A program made the translations under genes and the position numbers. The notes under the pieces are model-generated. The model searched no databases and was not told the origin of the DNA. It saw only the letters and a list, made by a program, of their open reading frames with translations. Source: Corynebacterium sp. (lineage in GTDB: Bacteria; Actinomycetota; Actinomycetes; Mycobacteriales; Mycobacteriaceae). From it: DNA of 5,508 bases. Of the stretch, positions 1 to 4,631 are shown one piece after another. Position 1 is the stretch's first letter. Every line of letters starts with the position of its first letter. The stretch lies in assembly GCA_030450335.1 (NCBI GenBank), contig JAKDIS010000148.1, positions 1 through 5,508 of the forward strand. Direction: 5' to 3'.

Positions 1-1172
1 ACGCGGGCGGTGGTCGCGCCGGTGACGATGAGGACCTCGATCGCGTCCCACCAGGTCACGACGGTGTCGTAGAGCTTCGTCGTCTCGGGCATGTTCGCGA
101 TCTGGGCGAAGTAGCCCATCCGCATTCGCTCCTGCCAGGCCTGGGCGAGGGTGTCGGTGGCCAGCAGGCGTCGGAGCTGCTCTTTGATGCCCCAGGCGGC
201 GGAGAGCTCGTCGGTGGGGTCATCGGTGCGGAACACTGTCTCCAATCGCTCCCAGGCTCGCGGGGTGAGGGTGTCGCCGCCGCGCAGTAGCAGCATCCGG
301 TGCGCCCAGGCCGGATCGTCCTTGCGACCCCGACGACCACGATGGTTGCGGGCGAGGCGCTGACGGACAGTGGTGACCATGTCGTTGCCCAGCTTGACCA
401 GGTGGAACTTGTCGACCGAGACCGCAGCCCGCGGCAGCCAGGTCCGCAGCGCCTTGCGGAACGCGGCCGACGGATCGATCGCGACGATCTCGATCCGCTC
501 CCGCCACCGCTCAGAACGCTGGCCGAGCCAGTCGCCAACCGCGGCGCTATCGCGTCCGTCGACGATGCCCAGGACCTGCCCGGTGTCCAGGTCGACCAGG
601 GTCGTCATCCACGGCTCGAACCGTCGCCAGGAGCCGTGATCGGTACGGAACCAGCGCACCGACCGGTAGCGGTGCTCATCGATGCCCAGCCGCCTCACGC
701 GCGTCGCCTCGACATCAGTCAGGACCACGGCAGCAGCTGCCAGGGCGGCCTGGACCAGCCACCACGAGACGCCATGAGCCCGGGCGACTTCCGAGGCGGC
801 CCGGCCGGAGGTGATCACAGCGGAGACGACCTGGTCCCGTAGCCGGGTCGTGGAGCGTGCGTATCGAGGGATCTGCTCGGTGACCTCCCAGAACGTGCCC
901 CTGCCACAGCGTTGCTCGAGGCAGAACCAGCGGCGCTTGGCCCAAACAACGACCGTCGCGCCGGCAACGGGGACGTCCCGGACCTGCTGTGACCGGCGCG
1001 AGTGAACCTTCGTCGCGAGCACTCCGCAGACCGGACAGCCCGGCGGGACGGTCGAGGCGATCACCACCCGCCGGTCCCCGTCGGGCAGGTCGATGGCGTC
1101 GATGACGCGGTAGTTGGGCAGGTTGAAGATCGTGCTCGCAGCATCGCGCTGCGAACCAGTATTCTCGTGCAC
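1..1172 (-). CDS. ISL3-family transposase, C-terminus outside window
   Basis: This DDE transposase catalyses cut-and-paste movement of its own element. The frame runs 390 codons from a GTG at 1172 without a stop and leaves the window unfinished; family members are usually a little over 400 residues. A zinc-binding region is visible with Cys46, Cys49, Cys84 and Cys89 (CPVC, then CLEQRC). A helix-turn-helix-like segment follows at about 123-144 ([16 protein letters not shown]). The catalytic domain opens with LGIDEHRYR (Asp165, likely first catalytic Asp). The second Asp is probably Asp233 in [12 protein letters not shown], followed by VDKFHLVK (251-260). The third residue, a Glu in an EANN-type motif in the family, would lie just past the left edge. 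GTG 1172 is the first possible start after an in-frame TAG, with AGAGGA (1183-1188) about 10 nt upstream. The gene is divergent from the adjacent stress gene. Confidence 0.93.
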   Translation of the reverse strand, partial: MHENTGSQRDAASTIFNLPNYRVIDAIDLPDGDRRVVIASTVPPGCPVCGVLATKVHSRRSQQVRDVPVAGATVVVWAKRRWFCLEQRCGRGTFWEVTEQIPRYARSTTRLRDQVVSAVITSGRAASEVARAHGVSWWLVQAALAAAAVVLTDVEATRVRRLGIDEHRYRSVRWFRTDHGSWRRFEPWMTTLVDLDTGQVLGIVDGRDSAAVGDWLGQRSERWRERIEIVAIDPSAAFRKALRTWLPRAAVSVDKFHLVKLGNDMVTTVRQRLARNHRGRRGRKDDPAWAHRMLLLRGGDTLTPRAWERLETVFRTDDPTDELSAAWGIKEQLRRLLATDTLAQAWQERMRMGYFAQIANMPETTKLYDTVVTWWDAIEVLIVTGATTAR

Positions 1173-1209
1173 AGGCTCGTGGTCCTCTGGGATGTGGATG
1201 TCTTGACAA

Positions 1210-1235
1210 CACCCATCACAGCAGGGCCACGAGCC
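1210..1235 (-). repeat. Putative terminal inverted repeat of the ISL3 element
   Basis: On the minus strand this stretch reads inward from 1235 as GGCTCGTGGCCCTGCTGTGA followed by TGGGTG. It sits 38 nt before the transposase sequence-supported start region, where a terminal repeat is expected. The opening GGCTC fits the usual ISL3 end. The partner repeat is outside the window, so the call rests on position and on the first few bases only. Confidence 0.5.
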
Positions 1236-1288
1236 GTTCTACGTCAGCGACGCGACGCTCCCCATCACCACGAACCGGGAAGAGCCCG

Positions 1289-1294
1289 TAAAGT
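1289..1294 (+). promoter_or_regulatory. Candidate -10 element for the first universal stress gene
   Basis: TAAAGT matches the TANNNT actinobacterial -10 pattern and lies 74 nt before the ATG at 1368. The second stress gene has TAGGCT at the matching place, 75 nt before its ATG. In both copies the distance from the hexamer to the leader hairpin is the same, which is the main support. No convincing -35 hexamer is seen. The putative insertion-sequence end is only about 54 bp upstream, so activator sites once present may have been displaced. Confidence 0.5.
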
Positions 1295-1319
1295 GGGCGG
1301 CGACGGGGTGGCCTCGACA

Positions 1320-1360
1320 GCGGGGCGCCATCGTCGTCCTTGCTCACAGCCCCGCGGAGG
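1320..1360 (+). promoter_or_regulatory. Leader hairpin abutting the Shine-Dalgarno of the first stress gene
   Basis: A 7-bp stem can form between GCGGGGC (1320-1326) and GCCCCGC (1349-1355), with a 22-nt loop. The Shine-Dalgarno GGAGG (1356-1360) follows the 3' arm with no gap and is 7 nt from the ATG. The same structure is present before the second stress gene. Bases 1319-1338 match 2388-2407 with one mismatch. A loop segment, TCCT (1337-1340), could alternatively pair with AGGA of the Shine-Dalgarno. The structure is visible in the sequence; a role in translation control or mRNA stability is inference. Confidence 0.5.
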
Positions 1361-1367
1361 ATCAGCC

Positions 1368-2315
1368 ATGCACACTGCTGCTCAGCCGGATCATTCCTCG
1401 ACCCCCGTCGACCCCGCCGCGCGGGACCTCGGTGTTGTGGTCGGATTCGACGGATCCCAGAACGCTGCGGAGGCGTTGGACTACGGCGCCGCCGTCGCCG
1501 CGCGCCGTGGCTGCCCGCTCACCGTCGTCATCACCTACCGGCCCGCGATCCCGGGATATCCCACCAACGACGAGCTGCCCCCGGACCCCGAGGACGTGGC
1601 GCGGAGGCAGCAGGCCGAGGCGGTGCTGGAAGGGGCCGCGAAGCGGCTGACGGAGCACACCGGCACGGTCTCCTACCTGGCCATCGAGGGTGACTCCGTG
1701 GGCGCACTCGTCGACGCCTCCGCGACGGCGCAGCTGATGGTCGTCGGTGCCCGCGGGCGGGGCGGCTTCCTCGGCCGGGTGCTGGGGTCGGTGTCCATGG
1801 CGCTGCCCTCGTACGCTCAGTGCCCCACCGTGGTCATCCCCGCTGAGCCGGAGCTCGGCGACGGCCCGGTGGTTGTCGGTGTCGACGGCTCAGCCCACAG
1901 TCGCCGTGCCGCCCTGTATGCGGCGCAGGAAGCGGTCGAGCGCGGCACCTCCCTGGTGCTGGTGACCGCAACGCAGATCCTCGACAGCGGCCAGTACTGG
2001 TTCCCGTTGCGCCCCAGCGATGCTGCGGAGCTCGCCGAGAAGCACCGGGCCGAGCCCCAGGACGACCTGGATCAGGAGGTCGCGTGGGTCTCGGAGCGCG
2101 TACCCGGCGTCCAGGTCACCGGAGAGGTCCAGGTAGGGGTGGCCGACGCCGTGCTCCACGATGCGGGGCGCGCGGCGCAGCTGGTCGTCGTCGGCTCCCA
2201 CGGCCGTGGCCGCGTGGCCAGCGCCCTGCTCGGCTCGGTCTCCCGGGCGACGCTGCACGGAGCCCGACGACCGGTCATGGTGGTGCCGCCGCTGGCGGAC
2301 GACCGTGAGGACTGA
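1368..2315 (+). CDS. Universal stress protein, tandem UspA domains (copy 1)
   Basis: This 315-residue cytosolic protein has two UspA folds in one chain, a typical actinobacterial arrangement. Domain 1 spans about 20-158, starting with GVVVGFDGS (Asp28) and carrying the ATP-binding signature G-2x-G-9x-GS at Gly127, Gly130 and Gly140-Ser141. Domain 2 spans about 165-307, with VVVGVDGS (Asp173) and the same signature at Gly276, Gly279 and Gly289-Ser290. Both sites are intact, so an ATP-binding rather than UspA-like non-binding protein is expected. Family members act as stress-, hypoxia- or dormancy-linked sensors whose exact targets are often unknown. The ATG at 1368 is chosen because GGAGG lies 7 nt upstream and because the protein then matches copy 2 from residue 1. 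The frame is also open back to an ATG at 1002 inside the insertion sequence, but that extension runs antisense to the transposase and is not credible. Confidence 0.95.
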   Translation: MHTAAQPDHSSTPVDPAARDLGVVVGFDGSQNAAEALDYGAAVAARRGCPLTVVITYRPAIPGYPTNDELPPDPEDVARRQQAEAVLEGAAKRLTEHTGTVSYLAIEGDSVGALVDASATAQLMVVGARGRGGFLGRVLGSVSMALPSYAQCPTVVIPAEPELGDGPVVVGVDGSAHSRRAALYAAQEAVERGTSLVLVTATQILDSGQYWFPLRPSDAAELAEKHRAEPQDDLDQEVAWVSERVPGVQVTGEVQVGVADAVLHDAGRAAQLVVVGSHGRGRVASALLGSVSRATLHGARRPVMVVPPLADDRED

Positions 2316-2321
2316 TCACCG

Positions 2322-2337
2322 CAGGACCTCTGTCCTG
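2322..2337 (+). promoter_or_regulatory. Inverted repeat upstream of copy 2: DosR-like box or terminator of copy 1
   Basis: CAGGAC-CTCT-GTCCTG is a perfect 6-bp inverted repeat with a 4-nt centre, starting 7 nt after the stop codon of the first stress gene. Its core GGAC-N4-GTCC has the half-sites and spacing of the mycobacterial DosR/DevR box (consensus GGGACTWWAGTCCC), a known activator of universal stress genes. It ends 20 bp upstream of the candidate -10 TAGGCT, covering the usual activator position near -35. It could instead be a short terminator hairpin, but no T-run follows. Outer consensus bases do not match well, so the regulator assignment is tentative. Confidence 0.35.
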
Positions 2338-2357
2338 GGCAGGGTCCTTCGACAGAC

Positions 2358-2363
2358 TAGGCT
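2358..2363 (+). promoter_or_regulatory. Candidate -10 element for the second universal stress gene
   Basis: TAGGCT fits TANNNT and lies 75 nt before the ATG at 2438. Its distance to the leader hairpin (26 nt between hexamer end and stem start, counted inclusively) equals that in the first copy. The -35 zone (about 2335-2340, CTGGGC) is not consensus, as is common for activator-dependent promoters, and is overlapped by the inverted repeat at 2322-2337. Confidence 0.5.
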
Positions 2364-2388
2364 GGAAGCGACGAGGATGGACTCGAGA

Positions 2389-2430
2389 GCGGGGCGCCAT
2401 CATCGTCTTCACCCGGCAGCCCCGTGGAGG
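2389..2430 (+). promoter_or_regulatory. Leader hairpin abutting the Shine-Dalgarno of the second stress gene
   Basis: GCGGGGC (2389-2395) can pair with GCCCCGT (2419-2425) through six Watson-Crick pairs and one G-U pair, with a 23-nt loop. GGAGG (2426-2430) follows directly and is 7 nt from the ATG. Compared with copy 1, the single stem change (C to T at the end of the 3' arm) keeps pairing by wobble, while the loop and the bases after GGAGG vary freely. That pattern is suggestive of a maintained structure, although two copies are too few to prove it. Confidence 0.5.
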
Positions 2431-2437
2431 AACCGCC

Positions 2438-3403
2438 ATGAACACTGAAGATCATAATGAGCTGCGTGAGATCCCCTTCGACCTCTCCACACGCGAACTC
2501 GGCATCGTGGTCGGATTCGACGGCTCACCGAACTCCGAGCTGGCGCTGGACTACGGCGTCGCTGTCGCCGGCCGCAGTGGTGCGCCGCTCACCGTCGTCA
2601 CCACGTACAAGACTCCCTTCCCGCTCTACCCCAACTACGCCTCGCTCCCGCCGACGCAGGAGGTGGGCGCCAGCGAGCGAGCGGCCGAGGCCGCGCTGGA
2701 GGCGGCTGCGTCGCATCTCTCCGAGTACAGCGGTGAGGTCACGTACCTGACGATGGAGGGGGACTCCGTCGGGGCCCTGGTCGACGCTTCCGCGAAGGCG
2801 CACCTGATGATCGTCGGCGCCCGCGGCCGGGGCGGTTTCCTCGGCCGGGTGCTGGGGTCGGTGTCCATGGCGCTGCCGGCGCATGCGCAGTGCCCCACCG
2901 TGATGGTCCCGGTCAAGGCCGAGTTCGGCGACGGTCCGGTGGTCGTCGGTGTCGACGGCTCGGTCCATGGTCGCCGTGCCGCCCTGCATGCGGCGCAGGA
3001 AGCGGCCGTTCGCGGCACCTCCCTGGTGCTGGTGACCGCCATGCAGACGCCCGACACCGGTGACTACTGGTATCGGGTGCGGCCGCGCAGTGACTCCGAC
3101 CTCGTCGACGGGCGACGGGCCGAGCTCCAGGAGGAGCTGCAGAAGGAGGCCGCGTGGGTCTCCGAGCACGTGCCCGGCGTGGAGATCTCGGGCGAGGTCC
3201 GGATCGGGACGCCCGGTGAGATCCTCCACGACGCCGTGCCCGAGGCGCAGCTGGTCGTGGTCGGTTCCCACGGTCGCGGCGCCGTTGCCAGTGCACTGCT
3301 CGGCTCGGTCTCGCGAGCGACGCTGCACCGGTCTCAGCGACCGGTCATGGTGGTCCCGCCGCTGAAGGATGAACGAGTCGAGCAGGCGGCTCCCGCCCGG
3401 TGA
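2438..3403 (+). CDS. Universal stress protein, tandem UspA domains (copy 2)
   Basis: This 321-residue paralogue of the upstream gene has the same two-domain layout. Domain 1 has GIVVGFDGS (Asp28) and the ATP-binding signature Gly127, Gly130, Gly140-Ser141. Domain 2 has VVVGVDGS (Asp173) and Gly276, Gly279, Gly289-Ser290. Both nucleotide sites are therefore predicted to work. The protein differs from copy 1 in its acidic N-terminal 15 residues, around residues 205-225, and by a short C-terminal tail ending in EQAAPAR. The start at 2438 has GGAGG 7 nt upstream. The gene is 122 bp downstream of copy 1 and has its own candidate promoter, so it can probably be transcribed separately; readthrough from copy 1 is also possible. 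Its TGA (3401-3403) directly abuts the stop codon of the convergent lipid kinase gene. The physiological trigger and partners cannot be read from sequence. Confidence 0.95.
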   Translation: MNTEDHNELREIPFDLSTRELGIVVGFDGSPNSELALDYGVAVAGRSGAPLTVVTTYKTPFPLYPNYASLPPTQEVGASERAAEAALEAAASHLSEYSGEVTYLTMEGDSVGALVDASAKAHLMIVGARGRGGFLGRVLGSVSMALPAHAQCPTVMVPVKAEFGDGPVVVGVDGSVHGRRAALHAAQEAAVRGTSLVLVTAMQTPDTGDYWYRVRPRSDSDLVDGRRAELQEELQKEAAWVSEHVPGVEISGEVRIGTPGEILHDAVPEAQLVVVGSHGRGAVASALLGSVSRATLHRSQRPVMVVPPLKDERVEQAAPAR

Positions 3404-4576
3404 TCAGCGCCGTGCGGAGTCCCCGTCCCCGGGGACCCGCAGGCGCAGCACCCCGGGATCGACGATGGCGATCATGTGGGTGGCCTCGACATCGCTGTCA
3501 CCGTCGAGCTGCACGGGCTGCGGCTTCGTCGTGGTCACCCGGATCCCCGTGGTCAGGTAGCGGTCCATGTTCGCGAGCTTCGGGCCGAACTTCGGGGTGA
3601 GCTTCGGGTTCATGACCTGGGCGGCGACCTGGCTGAAACCGGCCGCACCGCGCCAGCCGGCCACGACCACCTCGAGCTTCCCGTTGTCGATCGTCGCATC
3701 CGGCATCAGCACGAAGCCGCCGGGCAGCTTGCCCACGTTGCCGAGCAGCACCGTGCGCGCCTTGTGCGCATGACGGCTCTCGTCCGGCAGCTGCACGACG
3801 ACATCCACCGATCGGCCCAGCACGGTGCGGATCCCGCCGAAGATGTACGCGACCCAGCCGATGCGCTTCTTCATCTCCGGATCGGTGTAGCCGATCATCT
3901 CCGCATCGGCCCCGAACCCGGCGATCACGAGGAAGACCTGCCGCTCCGCTGCCTTCGCGGCCGCCATCGAGTCGCCGACCCGCAGCCAGCCCACGTCGAC
4001 CTGCCGGTCCGTACCGGTCAGCGCGGCGACCATCGCGGCGGTCGGGTCCTCCAGCGGGACCTCGACGTTGCGGGCCAGCAGGTTCCCGGTGCCGGCGGGG
4101 ATGATGCCCATCCGGGTGTCGGTGCCGGCCAGCACCGAGGCGACCAGGCGCACCGTCCCGTCTCCGCCGGCGGCCATGACCAGATCTGCGCCGTCGGCGA
4201 CGGCCTGCTCGGTCTGCCCCTTGCCGGGGTCGTCGATGCTGGTCTCGTAGAAGACGACCTCGGCGCCCTCGATCCGCTGGACCGCGTCCGTGATCTTCCG
4301 CCGGAAGGTGTCCGTCTCCTCGAACTTCGAGGGATTCAGCACCACGGCGACCCTGCGCAGGGAGTCCCCCTCGGCCGATGCCTCCGACGTCTCCGACGAT
4401 CCGCCCTGCGCGCCGCCCCCGGAGGTCTCGGCGTCGTGCGCCTCGGCGGTCGCTCGCAGCGCGGCGAGCTCGCGGCGGTGGCGGCCCAGATGGCGCAGCA
4501 CCACCACCAGGAGCACGATGGTGGTGACGGCGATGACCACCGAGGCGACGCTCAGAATCAGCAGAGTGAGGTCCAT
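3404..4576 (-). CDS. Membrane-anchored diacylglycerol kinase family lipid kinase
   Basis: This 390-residue protein belongs to the DAGK catalytic family (DgkB/YegS/BmrU type), which transfers phosphate from ATP to diacylglycerol or a related lipid. Residues 4-27 form one hydrophobic N-terminal helix followed by basic RHLGRHRR, suggesting a membrane anchor with the kinase in the cytosol. A Ser/Gly/Glu/Ala-rich linker covers about 45-72. The catalytic core begins at VAVVLNPSK (76-84), with the hallmark GGDGT at 137-141 and PAGTGN at 160-165. The C-terminal lobe carries VIAGFGADAEMI (217-228), MPDATIDNGKLEV (291-303) and VQLDGD (355-360), where DGD stands in for the more common DGE. The start at 4576 puts the ATG at the beginning of the anchor helix; upstream in-frame codons run antisense through serS. 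There is no Shine-Dalgarno, and a -10 hexamer lies 6 nt before the ATG, so the mRNA is probably leaderless. The lipid substrate is not determined by sequence. Confidence 0.92.
   Translation of the reverse strand: MDLTLLILSVASVVIAVTTIVLLVVVLRHLGRHRRELAALRATAEAHDAETSGGGAQGGSSETSEASAEGDSLRRVAVVLNPSKFEETDTFRRKITDAVQRIEGAEVVFYETSIDDPGKGQTEQAVADGADLVMAAGGDGTVRLVASVLAGTDTRMGIIPAGTGNLLARNVEVPLEDPTAAMVAALTGTDRQVDVGWLRVGDSMAAAKAAERQVFLVIAGFGADAEMIGYTDPEMKKRIGWVAYIFGGIRTVLGRSVDVVVQLPDESRHAHKARTVLLGNVGKLPGGFVLMPDATIDNGKLEVVVAGWRGAAGFSQVAAQVMNPKLTPKFGPKLANMDRYLTTGIRVTTTKPQPVQLDGDSDVEATHMIAIVDPGVLRLRVPGDGDSARR
3419..3436 (+). terminator. GC-only hairpin just past the second stress gene, inside the kinase gene end
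   Basis: GTCCCC (3419-3424) can pair with GGGGAC (3431-3436) around a 6-nt loop; the overlapping 3425-3436 is also a perfect 12-bp palindrome. It begins 15 nt after the stop codon of the second stress gene, where a terminator is needed because no intergenic bases exist. No T-run follows on either strand, and the bases encode the C-terminal RVPGDGD of the kinase, so codon bias alone could produce it. Confidence 0.22.
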
Positions 4577-4582
4577 GCAGCC

Positions 4583-4588
4583 AGAGTA
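4583..4588 (-). promoter_or_regulatory. Candidate -10 element for a leaderless diacylglycerol kinase transcript
   Basis: On the minus strand TACTCT (TANNNT) is followed by six bases (GGCTGC) and then the ATG. A start site 7 nt past the hexamer would place +1 on the A of the ATG, the standard geometry of actinobacterial leaderless genes. No Shine-Dalgarno is present, which agrees. No -35 consensus is seen. The hexamer overlaps the first unit of the 11-bp tandem repeat. Confidence 0.55.
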
Positions 4589-4607
4589 CTGGCACGGTAC
4601 TGGCACG
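4586..4607 (+). repeat. Perfect 11-bp tandem repeat in the dgk-serS divergent promoter
   Basis: GTACTGGCACG occurs twice in direct succession (4586-4596 and 4597-4607). The unit length is close to one turn of the helix, so both copies would show the same DNA face. The first copy overlaps the kinase -10 element and the second lies in the -35 zone of serS. It may be an operator for a protein binding side by side, or a chance small duplication. Confidence 0.6.
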
Positions 4608-4619
4608 CGCGGGCGCAGG

Positions 4620-4625
4620 TATCCT
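4620..4625 (+). promoter_or_regulatory. Candidate -10 element for a leaderless serS transcript
   Basis: TATCCT (TANNNT, four of six matches to TATAAT) is followed by six bases (GGAGCA) and the ATG at 4632, placing +1 on the start codon. The GGAG within those six bases is only 2 nt from the ATG, too close to act as a normal Shine-Dalgarno. This mirrors the arrangement of the divergent kinase gene. The -35 zone (about 4597-4602) falls in the second repeat unit and is not consensus. Confidence 0.55.
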
Positions 4626-4631
4626 GGAGCA

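Larger units (their letters stand above)
1..1235 (-). mobile_element. ISL3-family insertion sequence, partial (left part cut off by window edge)
   Basis: The element is recognised from its transposase, which fills 1-1172 on the minus strand. The end near 1235 is inferred. Reading inward from there on the minus strand, the sequence begins GGCTCGTGGCCCTGCTGTGA, and ISL3 elements typically start with GG followed by a pyrimidine-rich GGCTCTT-like terminus. ISL3 elements usually make 8-bp target duplications, so 1236-1243 (CGTTCTAC) would be one copy. The other terminus and the second copy lie outside the window, so neither the boundary nor the duplication can be confirmed here. The transposase frame is open throughout, so the element may be intact and active. 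Confidence 0.8.
1289..3364 (+). repeat. Tandem duplication: promoter, leader and stress-protein gene in two copies
   Basis: Unit 1 (1289-2294) and unit 2 (2358-3364) correspond from the -10 element through codon 309. The proteins align ungapped with about 199 of 310 identical residues by hand count. Similarity extends into the leader: the hairpin, the ribosome-binding site, and the hexamer-to-hairpin spacing are shared. A 41-nt stretch is identical (1767-1807 and 2837-2877), and another of about 29 nt covers codons for RGTSLVLVT. The copies have diverged most at the N-terminus and around residues 205-225. Confidence 0.85.

Noticed and set aside
1203..1208. Perfect TTGACA on the plus strand, an outward-facing -35 near the insertion-sequence end
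   Set aside because: No -10-like hexamer lies 16-18 bp downstream (about 1225-1231 reads GCCACG), and the next host sequence is too far away to form a hybrid promoter.
1276..1288. CGGG-AAGAG-CCCG inverted repeat next to the -10 of the first stress gene
   Set aside because: It has only a 4-bp arm in a very GC-rich region and has no counterpart upstream of the second copy.
1002..1367. In-frame upstream extension of the first stress gene to an ATG at 1002
   Set aside because: The extension crosses the insertion-sequence end and runs antisense to the transposase, the resulting residues are low-complexity Arg/His-rich, and the internal ATG at 1368 has a proper ribosome-binding site and matches copy 2.
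2525..3328. Minus-strand open frame of 267 codons opposite the second stress gene
   Set aside because: It mirrors the coding strand's codon bias, a similar antisense frame appears opposite copy 1, and no start signal or domain is visible.
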